Source of the DNA: Photobacterium galatheae
GTDB taxonomy: Bacteria; Pseudomonadota; Gammaproteobacteria; Enterobacterales; Vibrionaceae
Direction: 5' to 3'
DNA: 64,000 bases
NCBI RefSeq assembly: GCF_000695255.1
Contig: NZ_JMIB01000032.1
Coordinates: 62,001 to 126,000 of the forward strand
The notes under the pieces were generated by a model. It saw nothing but the letters and a program-made list of their open reading frames with translations. It ran no database searches and was not told where the DNA came from. The position numbers and the translations under genes were made by a program. Shown here one piece after another: positions 23,547 through 33,626 of the stretch (positions are counted from its first letter, which is position 1; the number at the start of each line of letters is the position of its first letter).

Positions 23547-25904
23547 ATGAAACAAATCAAGATGTTGGCGCAGTTCTATGTCGATCTGCTGGTGAAACTG
23601 GGCATTGTACGATTCAGCCTGCTGCTGGCATTGGCACTGGTGGCGCTGGCGGTGGTGGTGCAAGTCGGCGTGACGCTGGCCTTGCAAGGCGAGGTGCTGA
23701 ACATTGATATCGTCCGCTCTGTGTTTTTCGGTTTGCTGATCACCCCCTGGGCGGTGTATTTCCTGTCGGTTGTGGTGGATCAGCTTGAGGATTCCCGTCA
23801 GCGACTGTCAAAGCTGGTGAGCAAACTGGAAGAAATGCGCTCGCGGGATCTGACGCTGAATAAGCAGCTGAAAGACAATATCACGCAGCTGAATCAGGAA
23901 ATTGAAGTCCGGATCAAAGCAGAGGATGAGCGCCAGATTGCGATGGAAGATCTGGAAAGCGAAGTTGCCCAGCGTGAAAGTGCCCAGTTAGAACTGGCAG
24001 AGCAGAGTGCCTTACTGAAATCTTTCCTGGATGCGTCACCGGATCTGATCTACTACCGGAACGAAAGAAATGAGTTTTCGGGTTGTAACCGGGCCATGGC
24101 CGAACTGACCGGGAAAACCGAGCAGGAGCTGGTTGGTCTGACGCCTTGGGATGTCTACAGCGAAGAAGTGGCCAGTAAGATTGTCGAAACGGATCAGCAA
24201 GTGTTCACCCAGAATGTCTCTCTGACGTATGAGCAGTGGCTGGAATATCCGGATGGCCGCAAAGCGATTTTTGAGCTGCGGAAAGTACCTTTTTACAGTC
24301 GTGATGGCCGGCGTTTGGGTCTGATGGGCTTTGGTCGCGACATTACGGAGCGCAAGCAATATCAGGAAGCACAGGAAAAAGCCAGCCGTGAGAAAACAGC
24401 CTTTATCTCAACGATCAGTCATGAATTGCGCACCCCGCTGAACGGGATCGTTGGTCTGAGCCGAATGTTGCTGGAGGGGCCGCTGAGTGATCCGCAGCGG
24501 GGTTACATGCGGACGATTTATGTCAGTGCCATCACGCTCGGCAATATTTTCAATGACATCATTGATATGGATAAGTCGGATCGCCGTCGGCTTGAGCTGT
24601 TACCAGCCCCGTTGGATTTTCATGCCTTTATTGAAGAGATGGGGAATATTTCCGGTCTGATGGCCGAGCAGAAAGGGTTGCGCTTCGATCTGGAGCAACT
24701 CAGCGAGCTGCCGTCTTATGTCCAGGTGGATGGCACCCGGCTGCGTCAGGTGCTGTGGAACCTGATCAGCAATGCCACTAAATTCACCAAAGAGGGGGGC
24801 GTGATTCTGTCGATCAGCAGTGAGTTGCTGGATGAACAGCAGGCTGAAATTACCTTCGAAATTGAAGACAGTGGTATCGGTATTCCTGAGTCCGAGCTGG
24901 ATAAAGTGTTTGCGATGTATTATCAGGTCAAACAGGGTCAGGACAATCTGCATGCGGTTGGCACTGGTATCGGCCTGGCTGTGTCGCGACAACTGGTGAA
25001 TATGATGGGGGGAGACATTCAGATCAGCTCTGAAGTGGGCGAAGGGAGTACCTTTACGGTGACTATCTGTGTGCCACTGCTTGAACAGATCACGGAAGAT
25101 GAGGAAATTCCGGTGCTGGCCCAGCGCTCGCTGCGCATTTTTATGGTGGAAGATATCGAACTGAATATCACAGTCGCCAGGGCGCTTCTGGAGGGGCTGG
25201 GTCATCAGGTCACGGTTGCAATGCGTGGCGATGAAGCGCTGGCAGCGTTTGAACCTGAGCAGTACGATCTGGTGCTCCTGGATATTCAGCTACCGGATAT
25301 GACAGGGTTTGAGATTGCCCAGGTGCTGCGTGCCCGCTATCGTCAATTGCCACCACTGGTCGCGCTGACGGCCAATGTGATTAAAGATAAAGGTGAATAT
25401 CTGGAGCAGGGGATGGATGATGCCATCAGTAAACCGCTCAGTGTCAAAGCCATTAATACTGTCATTGAACACTTGATAGAATCGGAACATGCGCCGGCGG
25501 ACGAGGTTGCCTCTGTGGATCCACAGGAAACGGCGATGAGTGAAGAGACGCTGAACAAGCTGCTTGATTTTGAAATGCTCAGTTCTTACGTCGATATTGT
25601 CGGCACCAAGCCAGTACTCGACTCAATTGAAATGTTCGAGACCATGATGCCGGAATATCTGGCGATCCTGGACTCGAACATGACGGCTAAAGATCAGGAT
25701 GGCATCAAGTTTGAAGCCCATAAGATTAAAGGGGCGGCGGGTTCGATCGGACTCAAGCGCATCCAGCAGGTGGCGCAGAAGGCGCAGTCCCCTGAGCTTC
25801 CGGCCTGGTGGGAGAATATCGAAGACTGGGTGGATGAAATTAAAAACAGCTACCAGAACGATTTGACGCTGTTGAAAGGCTGGTTGGAGAGCCAGGAAAA
25901 ATAA
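23547..25904 (+). CDS. arcB: Aerobic respiration control sensor kinase ArcB
   Basis: This 785-residue tripartite hybrid kinase senses quinone redox state and phosphorylates ArcA. Two membrane segments lie at about 22-48 and 57-77, then a coiled linker and a PAS domain (about 153-270). The transmitter His292 is in STISHELRTPLNG, ATP-binding boxes include DSGIGIPESELDKVF and GTGIGLAVS, receiver Asp579 is in LVLLDIQLPDMTG, and HPt His725 is in EAHKIKGAAGS. Numbering is collinear with E. coli up to His292. Redox Cys180 is present (FSGCNRAM), but residue 241 is Ile (GRKAIFEL) where E. coli has Cys241. It is convergent with arcA across a shared terminator. Confidence 0.96.
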   Translation: MKQIKMLAQFYVDLLVKLGIVRFSLLLALALVALAVVVQVGVTLALQGEVLNIDIVRSVFFGLLITPWAVYFLSVVVDQLEDSRQRLSKLVSKLEEMRSRDLTLNKQLKDNITQLNQEIEVRIKAEDERQIAMEDLESEVAQRESAQLELAEQSALLKSFLDASPDLIYYRNERNEFSGCNRAMAELTGKTEQELVGLTPWDVYSEEVASKIVETDQQVFTQNVSLTYEQWLEYPDGRKAIFELRKVPFYSRDGRRLGLMGFGRDITERKQYQEAQEKASREKTAFISTISHELRTPLNGIVGLSRMLLEGPLSDPQRGYMRTIYVSAITLGNIFNDIIDMDKSDRRRLELLPAPLDFHAFIEEMGNISGLMAEQKGLRFDLEQLSELPSYVQVDGTRLRQVLWNLISNATKFTKEGGVILSISSELLDEQQAEITFEIEDSGIGIPESELDKVFAMYYQVKQGQDNLHAVGTGIGLAVSRQLVNMMGGDIQISSEVGEGSTFTVTICVPLLEQITEDEEIPVLAQRSLRIFMVEDIELNITVARALLEGLGHQVTVAMRGDEALAAFEPEQYDLVLLDIQLPDMTGFEIAQVLRARYRQLPPLVALTANVIKDKGEYLEQGMDDAISKPLSVKAINTVIEHLIESEHAPADEVASVDPQETAMSEETLNKLLDFEMLSSYVDIVGTKPVLDSIEMFETMMPEYLAILDSNMTAKDQDGIKFEAHKIKGAAGSIGLKRIQQVAQKAQSPELPAWWENIEDWVDEIKNSYQNDLTLLKGWLESQEK

Positions 25905-25951
25905 GCGGCTCTTCGGCACGTATCAACTCGGTATCCATACTCGTTATCCAT

Positions 25952-25981
25952 AAAAAAAGCGTCGCATTGCGACGCTTTTTA
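25952..25981. terminator. Bidirectional terminator between arcB and arcA
   Basis: GCGTCGC/GCGACGC with a 3-base loop is flanked by A and T runs on both sides, so it can end both convergent transcripts. Confidence 0.9.
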
Positions 25982-26015
25982 CTTCATCTTTCGAGAAGTT
26001 GAATCAGAACGCTTC

Positions 26016-26735
26016 TCAGCCTTCTTCGATATCACCGCAGAAGCGGTAACCTTCACCATGAATGGTGGCAATAATTTCCGGGGTATCTGCGACAGATTCG
26101 AAGTGTTTACGAATCCGGCGGATGGTTACATCCACAGTACGATCGTGTGGCTTCAGATCGCGGCCGGTCATTTTCTTCAGCAGCTCGGCACGGGTTTGGA
26201 TTTTGCCCGGATTTTCGCAGAAGTGCAGCAGGGCACGGAATTCAGAACGCGGCAGTTTAAATTGTTCACCGCTTGGGCTGACCAGTGAGCGGCTGTTCAG
26301 TTCCAGTGACCAGCCGTTGAATTCATAACGCTCAACCAGACGGCGATCTTCGGCTGCCAGACCCTGGCTCATCGCACGGGTGAGCAGGTTGCGTGCACGA
26401 ATGGTCAGTTCTCTTGGGTTGAAAGGCTTGGTGATGTAGTCATCCGCACCGATTTCCAGACCCAGGATTTTATCGACTTCGTTGTCGCGGCCTGTCAGGA
26501 ACATCAGTGCCATATCGCCTTGCTCACGCAGCTCACGAGCAAGCAGCAGGCCATTCTTACCTGGCAGGTTAATGTCCATGATGACCAGGTGCACAGGATG
26601 CTCCGACAGCATCTTGTGCATTTCTGCACCGTCGCTGGCTTCAAATACTGTATACCCTTCGGCTTCGAAGATGCTTTTCAGGGTGTTACGTGTTACTTGC
26701 TCGTCTTCTACAATTAGAATGTGAGGGGTTTGCAT
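26016..26735 (-). CDS. arcA: Two-component response regulator ArcA
   Basis: This 239-residue OmpR-family regulator represses aerobic respiration genes under low oxygen. The receiver domain has the phosphoacceptor Asp54 in [13 protein letters not shown], the acidic pair in VEDEQ (9-13) and Lys in [11 protein letters not shown]. The C-terminal winged helix (about 130-235) includes [15 protein letters not shown] and the usual [10 protein letters not shown] ending. It is almost identical in layout to E. coli ArcA (238 residues). It is convergent with its kinase gene arcB, an arrangement typical of Vibrionaceae and unlike E. coli, where the two are unlinked. Confidence 0.97.
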   Translation of the reverse strand: MQTPHILIVEDEQVTRNTLKSIFEAEGYTVFEASDGAEMHKMLSEHPVHLVIMDINLPGKNGLLLARELREQGDMALMFLTGRDNEVDKILGLEIGADDYITKPFNPRELTIRARNLLTRAMSQGLAAEDRRLVERYEFNGWSLELNSRSLVSPSGEQFKLPRSEFRALLHFCENPGKIQTRAELLKKMTGRDLKPHDRTVDVTIRRIRKHFESVADTPEIIATIHGEGYRFCGDIEEG

Positions 26736-27145
26736 TGGCAGTACCTAATTACTCAAAACGGAATCTGGTCTAACACAGAATATGTTAATTCTATAAAAAT
26801 AATTCGATCACAGGCAAAGTAACAGAACTGTTGCAGTTTGCACTCGTCTTTTCAACTACCTGCTGGTACGCCATCCTCATTTTTCAGCAGACGCTCAAAT
26901 ATCACCACTGAAAAACCCGACTTTTACGGAACTGGCTACAATTTCCCTTGGATGCTGACGATTGTATGCATTTAACAGCGCACTAACAATATGATTTTAT
27001 TGTAATGTGCCCGGTTTTTTCGAATTTGTCATGGCATACTAGCCTGTCAGAACCACTATCTTATTGTTATAGCTCAAACAATTTGTTGTTTCAGCAATGA
27101 AATGCGGCTGTTAAAAGTTTCTTCAACAGAACAGGATTCGGACTC
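26736..27145. other. Divergent promoter region between arcA and the DUF3293 gene
   Basis: This 410-base gene-free stretch holds the arcA promoter region (minus) and that of the DUF3293-rraA pair (plus). It is AT-rich. No operator, RNA gene or ORF with a convincing ribosome site could be singled out. Confidence 0.5.
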
Positions 27146-27622
27146 ATGGCGGAAAGCAGCAGACAAACGGTCAGTCATGCAATGTCATCTGGGGAGTCAG
27201 ACTCGCAGGCTCTGTACCGGTTATGGCAAAACTATCAGCAGATAATTTTCCGTGCGGATCAGGCTCTCCCATTCACAACCTTTGCTATTTTAACAGCATT
27301 TAATCCTGAAAGTATTGTGCTCAGTTGTAAGGAAAATCATCAGCGGCAGGCCAGCCTTGAAGCGGCGTTATTCAAGTTGGGGTATTCATTTCAGCCGCTG
27401 GATTGCAGTGCGCCGGACGGAAGCTGGCATGAACCGAGTCTGGCCGTTGCCATTGACATGGTATCAGCACGCAAGATTGCTGCCCGCTGGCATCAAAATG
27501 CCCTGTACTGGGTGACTCAGCAGCAGTTGACTCTGGTTCCTGTGTTGCTTGAGAAGCAGGGATTGACCCCGACAGTGCTGGGGGCATGGCAAACTTATCT
27601 TCACATTGAAGGATCAGCATAA
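27146..27622 (+). CDS. DUF3293 domain-containing protein
   Basis: This 158-residue soluble protein of unknown function resembles DUF3293 proteins: FAILTAFNPESIVLSCKENHQRQASLEAALFKLGY in the middle, with the pattern of an NTN-like small alpha/beta domain. There is no signal peptide or membrane segment. An AGGA site lies before the ATG. It ends 12 bases before rraA on the same strand, so the two are probably one transcript. Confidence 0.65.
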   Translation: MAESSRQTVSHAMSSGESDSQALYRLWQNYQQIIFRADQALPFTTFAILTAFNPESIVLSCKENHQRQASLEAALFKLGYSFQPLDCSAPDGSWHEPSLAVAIDMVSARKIAARWHQNALYWVTQQQLTLVPVLLEKQGLTPTVLGAWQTYLHIEGSA

Positions 27623-27634
27623 AGGAGTTGCAAG

Positions 27635-28126
27635 ATGAAAGATCTATTGCCGGATTTGTGTGACCACTATGAGACGGACGTACGCTGGTTACCGCTGCAG
27701 CATCGTGATTTTGGCGGCAAGCCAGTGTTTTATGGGGAAGTGGTGACACTTCGGTGCTTTGAGGATAACAGTCTGGTCAGGGAGATCCTCAATGAAGATG
27801 GGACAGGCAAAGTGCTGGTGATTGATGGCCATGGTTCTCTGACCCGGGCATTACTGGGGGATCAGTTGGCAGCACTGGCGGTGAAAAACAACTGGGAAGG
27901 TATTGTCGTCAACGGTGCCGTGCGAGATGTGGTCGCACTGGGAGAGATGGCCATTGGTGTGAAAGCCATTGCAACTTGTCCGTTTAAGACTGAAAAGCGC
28001 CAGACGGGTGACAGAAATGTCACGTTAACTGTGGCACATACACTGGTTTATCCCGGTGATATTCTGTATGCCGATCCGAATGGGATATTGCTGAGTAAAG
28101 CGATGCTGGATCTGTCGGTGATTTAA
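27635..28126 (+). CDS. rraA: RraA family protein (RNase E regulator / HMG aldolase-like)
   Basis: The 163-residue protein has the RraA trimer fold, with GTGKVLVIDGHGSLTRALLGDQLAALAVKNNWEGIVVNGAVRDV as its hallmark. E. coli RraA binds RNase E and damps mRNA decay; related proteins with GDxxA and RD motifs are 4-hydroxy-4-methyl-2-oxoglutarate aldolases. GDQLAALA and RDV, which form the aldolase metal/substrate site, are both present, so enzyme activity cannot be excluded. An AAGGAG ribosome site precedes the ATG. It is tail to tail with the small outer-membrane-like gene, 8 bases apart. Confidence 0.9.
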   Translation: MKDLLPDLCDHYETDVRWLPLQHRDFGGKPVFYGEVVTLRCFEDNSLVREILNEDGTGKVLVIDGHGSLTRALLGDQLAALAVKNNWEGIVVNGAVRDVVALGEMAIGVKAIATCPFKTEKRQTGDRNVTLTVAHTLVYPGDILYADPNGILLSKAMLDLSVI

Positions 28127-28134
28127 CTTCACTT

Positions 28135-28587
28135 TCAGAATCTGAAACCGATCCCCAGCTGATAGACCTGTTCGAGGGATTCGTAGTCCATGGTGGCGTG
28201 CAGGTTGAGCCTGTTGTTGAGCTCGTACTGACTGCTGAGTTCGACACCCAGTCGGGTATTTTCTTCGATTCTTTCTGAAGTGAAGGCACTGCGCAGGCTG
28301 ATTTTCGGACTGAAATTGTATCGCACACCGGATAGCAGGCCGCGGGAAGCAGACTGGTTCTGATTTCCGCTTTTGAGCCGTGTACTGATGTACAGTTGGG
28401 TGGACGGGGAAAGGGCATAACTGTAGCCACTGTCGATCTGCCAGAGATCAAACTGTTCGGCGCTGCGGGACTGTGAATCAAGAAACCAGCCCGACAGTGG
28501 TGCTGGCTTGTCGATTTGTTCTGCCTCCGCAGCCAATGCTGGCTGGGCCAGCAGAAAGAGCAGACAGATGATACTCCCGTGTTTCAT
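28135..28587 (-). CDS. Putative small outer-membrane beta-barrel protein
   Basis: The 150-residue protein has a clear Sec signal peptide (KHGSIICLLFLLAQPALAAEA) and a mature part built of alternating polar/hydrophobic strands, such as SYALSPSTQLYISTRLKSG and LLSGVRYNFSPKISLRSAF. It ends YQLGIGFRF, with a C-terminal aromatic residue, the sorting signal for barrel assembly by BAM. Mature length is about 130 residues, enough for a small 8-stranded barrel. I do not recognise a named family. It lies between rraA and aceK without an operon partner. Confidence 0.55.
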   Translation of the reverse strand: MKHGSIICLLFLLAQPALAAEAEQIDKPAPLSGWFLDSQSRSAEQFDLWQIDSGYSYALSPSTQLYISTRLKSGNQNQSASRGLLSGVRYNFSPKISLRSAFTSERIEENTRLGVELSSQYELNNRLNLHATMDYESLEQVYQLGIGFRF

Positions 28588-28727
28588 ACGCCATCATCCC
28601 TGTAAATTCATCTCGCTTCGGGGCCGTAGTCAGCCCCTTTTAATCTTTTAATACTAGGCCAGAAGGATGAAAGGATTCATGCGATCGGACGAAGCTTTCC
28701 GAGTTACAGCAAAGATTGCGGGAAAGA

Positions 28728-30446
28728 TCAAATTCTGACCAGTCTGTGTTGCTCCTGATACGGGAAGACATCCTCGAACTGACCCTGTGTAATGTTCTGC
28801 TGAAGCCGCTGCCAGTATGCGGGATCAAAGAGATCGCTGTGCAGCTCATCGAACAGGGCGCGTACCTTTGGATTAATCAGCAAGAAAGTACGAAACTCTT
28901 CCGGGAATACATCGTTGATGCCGACACTGTACCAGGGTTCCGCCGACAGCTCATCTTCAGGAAAGCGAGGGGGCGGGATACGACGGAAGTTCACTTCGGT
29001 CATGTAACTGATTTCATCGTAGTCGTAGAACACCACGCGCTTATGACGGGTGACGCCGAAGTTTTTGAACAGCATATCACCCGGAAAGATATTCGCGGCG
29101 GCCAGCTGTTTGATGGCTTTGCCATACTCGTCAACCGCATGACGAAGATCGTCATCGTTGGCTTGCTCGATGTACAGGTTAAAGGGAATCATCCGCCGTT
29201 CAATATAGAGATGCTTAATCATCACTTCGGTCTCTGTCACGATGAGACTTGAAGGCGCGACATGTTGCAGTTCTTCCAGCAGTTCGTCGCTGAATCGGTG
29301 ACGATCAAAGCTGAAATTGCGATATTCCTGTGTGTCTGCCATCCGGCCAACCCGGTCGTGCTCTTTCACCAGTTTGTATTTTTCTTTCACCGTGTCGCGG
29401 CTCATCTCTTTCTGCGGGGCGAACTTGTCTTTGATGACTTTGAACACAAATCCGTAAGAAGGGAGGGTGAAAACACTCATCACCATGCCTTTAATGCCGG
29501 GTGCCAGCACAAACTTGTCGTCGGAGTGTTCCAGGTGGTGCAGAAATTCCCGGTACAGCTCTGTTTTACCGTGTTTCTGGCATCCGATGGCTGTGTACAG
29601 TTCAGCATGGGTTTTCTTCGGCAGCAGTTCACTGAGAAAACGGACCAGCGCTGCCGGTGCCGGGGCATAGACCATGAAGTAGGAACGGGCGAAGCCGAAC
29701 ACAATGCTGACATCGTCGACATGGCACAGGCAGGCATCAATATAGATCTGGCGCTGCGTGGTTGTCAGTACGGGAAACACCAGTGGGATCTGCGTTTCAT
29801 CGGCCAGCAGCAAACGGCCAATCAGATAGGCGGCTTTGTTCCGGTAGAAAGGCTCTCTGATCAGCTCCAGCCGGGCCTGTTGTATGGTCTGCGGGCTAAA
29901 TTCGTGTTCCAGTCGCTGGACTATCAGCTCGATGTCACGGGCTTTGTCTTCCCATGTCAGCGTGAACGGGGTTTCATCCATCATTCGCTCAAACAGGGAA
30001 TGTGCGCCATTTGGCGACTGATAGATTCGGGTCAGAGTGGTTGGATAAGGGGGAATACGACCCGTCTGTGAGCTGTGGACAAAGAGCTTGTCACGATTGA
30101 TATCCCGGTGTTCGAAAATGCGGCAATACACTGAATTGAAAAAGCTTTCTGCAATGTCATACCGGGGATAGTCCAATAGTAAATCTTCATAGGAAGATTT
30201 GACGGCAGTTAAAAACTCACGATTGGCGTATTGTTTGCCGAGCATGATCTGGATTTGACGGCTGACCAGCTCGACATGGTGATCATAGAAATTGATCCGT
30301 TGCTTCAGGGCCTGATGGACCGACATCCAGGCCTGATCTTCAAATCTTTCCTGAGCACCGGCCGTTACATCCAGAAAACGACCGTACATCGCATCAAAAC
30401 CCTGGAGTATGGTATGCGCAACCAGCTGTTCCATTGCTGCTGTCAT
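28728..30446 (-). CDS. aceK: Isocitrate dehydrogenase kinase/phosphatase
   Basis: The 572-residue bifunctional enzyme phosphorylates and dephosphorylates isocitrate dehydrogenase, switching carbon into the glyoxylate shunt. It aligns with E. coli AceK (578 residues) throughout: [23 protein letters not shown] near the start, [42 protein letters not shown] text, the APGIKGMVM loop, [27 protein letters not shown], and the kinase-like [28 protein letters not shown]. The ATG at 30446 is chosen because GGAGGG lies 7 bases upstream; a start at 30485 has no site. It is not next to aceB/aceA, unlike E. coli. Confidence 0.95.
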   Translation of the reverse strand: MTAAMEQLVAHTILQGFDAMYGRFLDVTAGAQERFEDQAWMSVHQALKQRINFYDHHVELVSRQIQIMLGKQYANREFLTAVKSSYEDLLLDYPRYDIAESFFNSVYCRIFEHRDINRDKLFVHSSQTGRIPPYPTTLTRIYQSPNGAHSLFERMMDETPFTLTWEDKARDIELIVQRLEHEFSPQTIQQARLELIREPFYRNKAAYLIGRLLLADETQIPLVFPVLTTTQRQIYIDACLCHVDDVSIVFGFARSYFMVYAPAPAALVRFLSELLPKKTHAELYTAIGCQKHGKTELYREFLHHLEHSDDKFVLAPGIKGMVMSVFTLPSYGFVFKVIKDKFAPQKEMSRDTVKEKYKLVKEHDRVGRMADTQEYRNFSFDRHRFSDELLEELQHVAPSSLIVTETEVMIKHLYIERRMIPFNLYIEQANDDDLRHAVDEYGKAIKQLAAANIFPGDMLFKNFGVTRHKRVVFYDYDEISYMTEVNFRRIPPPRFPEDELSAEPWYSVGINDVFPEEFRTFLLINPKVRALFDELHSDLFDPAYWQRLQQNITQGQFEDVFPYQEQHRLVRI

Positions 30447-30949
30447 GCCGGATCCCTCCGAAATAGTGTTTGTTATGATTGTCATTTCCCGGGGACGGAT
30501 CCTGCTTGTCCCGGGGGTTCTCTGGCTCAGGCTGAATAAGTCTCACCACAGTAGGCCAGAACTTGATTGGGCTTGAATGGCCGTTTGATTGCCTGAGAGA
30601 CAGGCAAAATAAACCAGCACTTCAGGTTAACTATGCTATGGCCGCGGGTGAACTGCAATTGCAGATATGCGATTTAGGAAAATTTTTATATCAATCATAC
30701 CTGTCTGACATCTGATGACTGTTTTTAACCCTGGGTACTGACAGTTGTTTCAGGAAGGAAAATGGATACTGCATCGTTCCTTGTTTGTTCATAACAGCAT
30801 GGACTTCTGTTGAAGCGCATCGTTTTTCAGACGGAAAAGCTATATTTCAATGAATGAAAAAATAAATCACTGTTGAGTGTTGACTCGATGCAATGGATCG
30901 GGTAAACGTAAATAACACGCACACAACATTAGCAGTTCAACTAAAAATC
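30447..30949. other. Gene-free region between aceK and the thr leader
   Basis: About 500 bases hold the aceK promoter (minus) and, at the right edge, the thr promoter (plus). A 10-codon ORF at 30762-30794 has a purine-rich ribosome-site-like sequence but was not accepted as a gene. No RNA gene or repeat was recognised. Confidence 0.5.
30880..30908 (+). promoter_or_regulatory. Candidate thr operon promoter
   Basis: TTGACT (30880-30885) and TAAACG (30903-30908) are separated by 17 bases. A start near 30915 would give a leader of about 35 bases before thrL. The -10 match is weak. Confidence 0.35.
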
Positions 30950-31018
30950 ATGGCAATGAATCTTATCGGCACCACCATTATTACGATTACCGGCACAACC
31001 AGTGTTGGGGCGGGCTGA
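30950..31018 (+). CDS. thrL: thr operon leader peptide
   Basis: The 22-codon ORF encodes MAMNLIGTTIITITGTTSVG followed by AG. It has six Thr and four Ile codons and, like E. coli ThrL, ends in GAG and stop. It precedes a strong terminator by 22 bases. Its last codons contain GCGGGCT (31010-31016), the same sequence as the 3' arm of that terminator, so it can pair with the 5' arm to form an antiterminator. A ribosome stalled at Thr/Ile codons would leave it free, while one at the stop codon would cover it. Translation may begin at 30950 or at the second ATG, 30956; the ribosome site is weak. Confidence 0.88.
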   Translation: MAMNLIGTTIITITGTTSVGAG

Positions 31019-31040
31019 TACGCGTAAGATTTTCAAAAAA

Positions 31041-31072
31041 AAGCCCGCACTTCAGAGTGCGGGCTTTTTTTT
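31041..31072 (+). terminator. thr operon attenuator
   Basis: An 11-bp stem AAGCCCGCACT/AGTGCGGGCTT (31041-31051 with 31056-31066), loop TCAG, is followed by a T run. It lies between thrL and thrA. The 5' arm can alternatively pair with GCGGGCT at 31010-31016. Confidence 0.9.
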
Positions 31073-31164
31073 ACCATGAATTTAACGGTATGTTTTTCCA
31101 GTAAAAAATAACAAGACCGGATAAACTTGCCAGACAGTTCAAATTAACGGAAGTGGAGTAGGGA

Positions 31165-33624
31165 ATGCGAGTGCTTAAATTTGGCGGCTCATCGTTAGCG
31201 GACGCCGACCGGTTTCTCAGAGCGGCGGATATCATCGCCAGTAATACCCATCAGGGCGAGGTGGCTGTCGTTCTGTCAGCGCCGGGAAAAATTACCAATA
31301 AACTGGTTTCTGTGATTGAAACGACGGTGATGACTGGTGATGCTGAATTACAGCTCAGTGATTTCGAGCAAACATTTACCGGTTTGTTTGACAGTATTCA
31401 GGAACAGTTGCCAGCTTTTGACCGAACCGCTGTGGATGCCAAGCTGGCCAGTACGCTGGGACAGCTGAAACAACTGGTTCATGGGATGAAGTTATTGGGC
31501 CAGTGTCCGGACAATGTCTATGCCCGTGTCATCAGTAAAGGTGAACGGCTGTCGATCGTGGCAATGAAGTCCGTACTGGAAGCGAAAGGTTATGCGGCTG
31601 ACCTGATAGACCCTGTGGCTTCACTGCTGGCACATGGCGATTATCTTGAAGGCCATGTGGACATTGAGGCATCCACCGAGAATTTCCGCCGCCAGCCGCT
31701 GGCTGAGGGTGTGGTGCATATCATGCCGGGTTTTACCGCAGGAAATGCGAAGGGAGAATTGGTGATTCTGGGCCGAAATGGTTCGGATTACTCTGCGGCG
31801 GTTCTGGCAGCCTGTTTGCGTGCCGAATGCTGTGAAATCTGGACTGATGTAGACGGGGTTTATAACTGCGATCCAAGACTGGTGCCGGATGCCCGTCTGC
31901 TGAAATCTCTGAGTTATCAGGAAGCGATGGAACTCTCTTACTTTGGTGCTTCCGTACTCCACCCGAAAACAATTGCTCCGATCGCGCAGTTCCACATTCC
32001 CTGCCTGATAAAAAACAGTTTTAATCCGCAAGGTGCCGGCACCTTGATTGGTCAGGATACCGGTGAAGATAATCTGGCGATCAAAGGGATCACGACCCTG
32101 AAAAACCTGACCATGGTTAACGTATCTGGTCCGGGTATGAAAGGCATGGTCGGTATGGCAGCCCGGGTTTTCGGTGCGATGTCTGCGGCTGGTGTCTCCA
32201 TTGTGTTGATCACACAGTCTTCTTCTGAATACAGCATCAGTTTCTGTATTGAGAGCGAGGACAGGCACGTTGCTGAGCAAGCACTGCGTAACAATTTCGA
32301 ACTGGAGCTGAAAGAAGGTCTGCTGGAACCGGTAGAGTTTGTGGATGACTCAGCGATTGTCACGCTGGTGGGTGACGGCATGCGTACCTCCCGTGGCGTC
32401 GCATCCTGCTTCTTTACCTCGCTGGCGGAAGTGAACGTGAATATTGTCGCCATTGCTCAGGGGTCTTCTGAGCGTGCGATTTCAGCCGTGATCCCGGCCA
32501 ATAAAATCTCTGAAGCGGTGAAAGCCTGTCACGAGAACCTGTTCAACAGTAAACACTTTCTGGATGTGTTTGTGGTGGGTGTCGGCGGTGTGGGCGGTGA
32601 ATTGGTTGATCAGATTCAGCGTCAGCAGGAAAAACTGGCGGAAAATGGCATCGTGATTCGGGTCTGCGGTCTGGCAAACAGTCATGGCATGTTGCTGGAT
32701 AATAACGGCCTGCCGCTGGAGAACTGGCGTGATGCGATGGGACAGGCAACAGAACCCTTTAACCTGGCCAGTCTGATCCAACTGGTGCAGCGTCATCACA
32801 TCATCAACCCTGTGATCATTGACTGTACCTCGGCGCAAGCCATTGCAGAGCAGTATGTGGACTTCCTGGCTGCCGGGTTCCATGTGATCACGCCAAACAA
32901 GAAAGCGAATACTGCCAGTATGGCGTATTACCATCAGCTGCGTCAGGCCGCACGGGTGACCCGCCGTAAGTTTATGTATGACACGACCGTGGGTGCCGGT
33001 CTGCCTGTGATTGAGAACTTGCAGAATCTGATGGCTGCGGGGGATGAGCTGGAGCGTTTTGCCGGTATTCTGTCTGGCTCGCTGTCTTTCATTTTTGGGA
33101 AACTGGACGAAGGCATGAGCCTGAGTGAAGCCACGACCGTTGCCCGCAATAATGGCTTTACGGAGCCTGATCCCCGGGATGATCTGTCCGGGATGGATGT
33201 TGCCCGTAAGTTATTGATCCTTGCCCGTGAAGCCGGTTATGTCCTTGAACTGGATGATGTCGTGGTTGAGCCTGCATTACCACCCGGCTTTGACCAGAGT
33301 GGGGATGTCGAAACCTTTATGCAACGTCTGCCGGAAGCGGATGCTTATTTCAGTGATTTGGTCACGAAGGCGGCCGATGAAGGCAAAGTCCTGCGTTACA
33401 TCGGTGAAATCGACAACGGAAAGTGCACGGTGAAAGTGGCTGCTGTCGATCAGGACAACCCGATGTTCAAAATTAAGGACGGCGAGAATGCATTGGCTTT
33501 CTATAGCCGTTACTATCAACCCATTCCTCTGGTACTGCGCGGATATGGTGCCGGTACTGAAGTCACAGCTGCCGGTATATTCGCTGATTTGATGCGTACC
33601 GTCGGCTGGAAACTGGGAGTGTAA
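31165..33624 (+). CDS. thrA: Bifunctional aspartokinase / homoserine dehydrogenase I
   Basis: The 819-residue bifunctional enzyme catalyses the first and third steps of threonine synthesis. The aspartokinase domain (1 to about 290) has [15 protein letters not shown] and the [15 protein letters not shown] site. Two ACT regulatory domains follow (about 310-460; for example [19 protein letters not shown]). The homoserine dehydrogenase domain begins with [12 protein letters not shown] (about 468), with TPNKKAN and the catalytic [11 protein letters not shown] and [12 protein letters not shown]. The start has GGAGTAGGG upstream. It is the first structural gene of thrABC, 2 bases from thrB, and is controlled by the thrL attenuator. 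Confidence 0.97.
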   Translation: MRVLKFGGSSLADADRFLRAADIIASNTHQGEVAVVLSAPGKITNKLVSVIETTVMTGDAELQLSDFEQTFTGLFDSIQEQLPAFDRTAVDAKLASTLGQLKQLVHGMKLLGQCPDNVYARVISKGERLSIVAMKSVLEAKGYAADLIDPVASLLAHGDYLEGHVDIEASTENFRRQPLAEGVVHIMPGFTAGNAKGELVILGRNGSDYSAAVLAACLRAECCEIWTDVDGVYNCDPRLVPDARLLKSLSYQEAMELSYFGASVLHPKTIAPIAQFHIPCLIKNSFNPQGAGTLIGQDTGEDNLAIKGITTLKNLTMVNVSGPGMKGMVGMAARVFGAMSAAGVSIVLITQSSSEYSISFCIESEDRHVAEQALRNNFELELKEGLLEPVEFVDDSAIVTLVGDGMRTSRGVASCFFTSLAEVNVNIVAIAQGSSERAISAVIPANKISEAVKACHENLFNSKHFLDVFVVGVGGVGGELVDQIQRQQEKLAENGIVIRVCGLANSHGMLLDNNGLPLENWRDAMGQATEPFNLASLIQLVQRHHIINPVIIDCTSAQAIAEQYVDFLAAGFHVITPNKKANTASMAYYHQLRQAARVTRRKFMYDTTVGAGLPVIENLQNLMAAGDELERFAGILSGSLSFIFGKLDEGMSLSEATTVARNNGFTEPDPRDDLSGMDVARKLLILAREAGYVLELDDVVVEPALPPGFDQSGDVETFMQRLPEADAYFSDLVTKAADEGKVLRYIGEIDNGKCTVKVAAVDQDNPMFKIKDGENALAFYSRYYQPIPLVLRGYGAGTEVTAAGIFADLMRTVGWKLGV

Positions 33625-33626
33625 GG

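Noticed and set aside
30762..30794. 10-codon ORF with an AGGAAGGAAA site upstream of thrL
   Set aside because: Too short to judge, no regulatory codons and no paired hairpin; probably chance.
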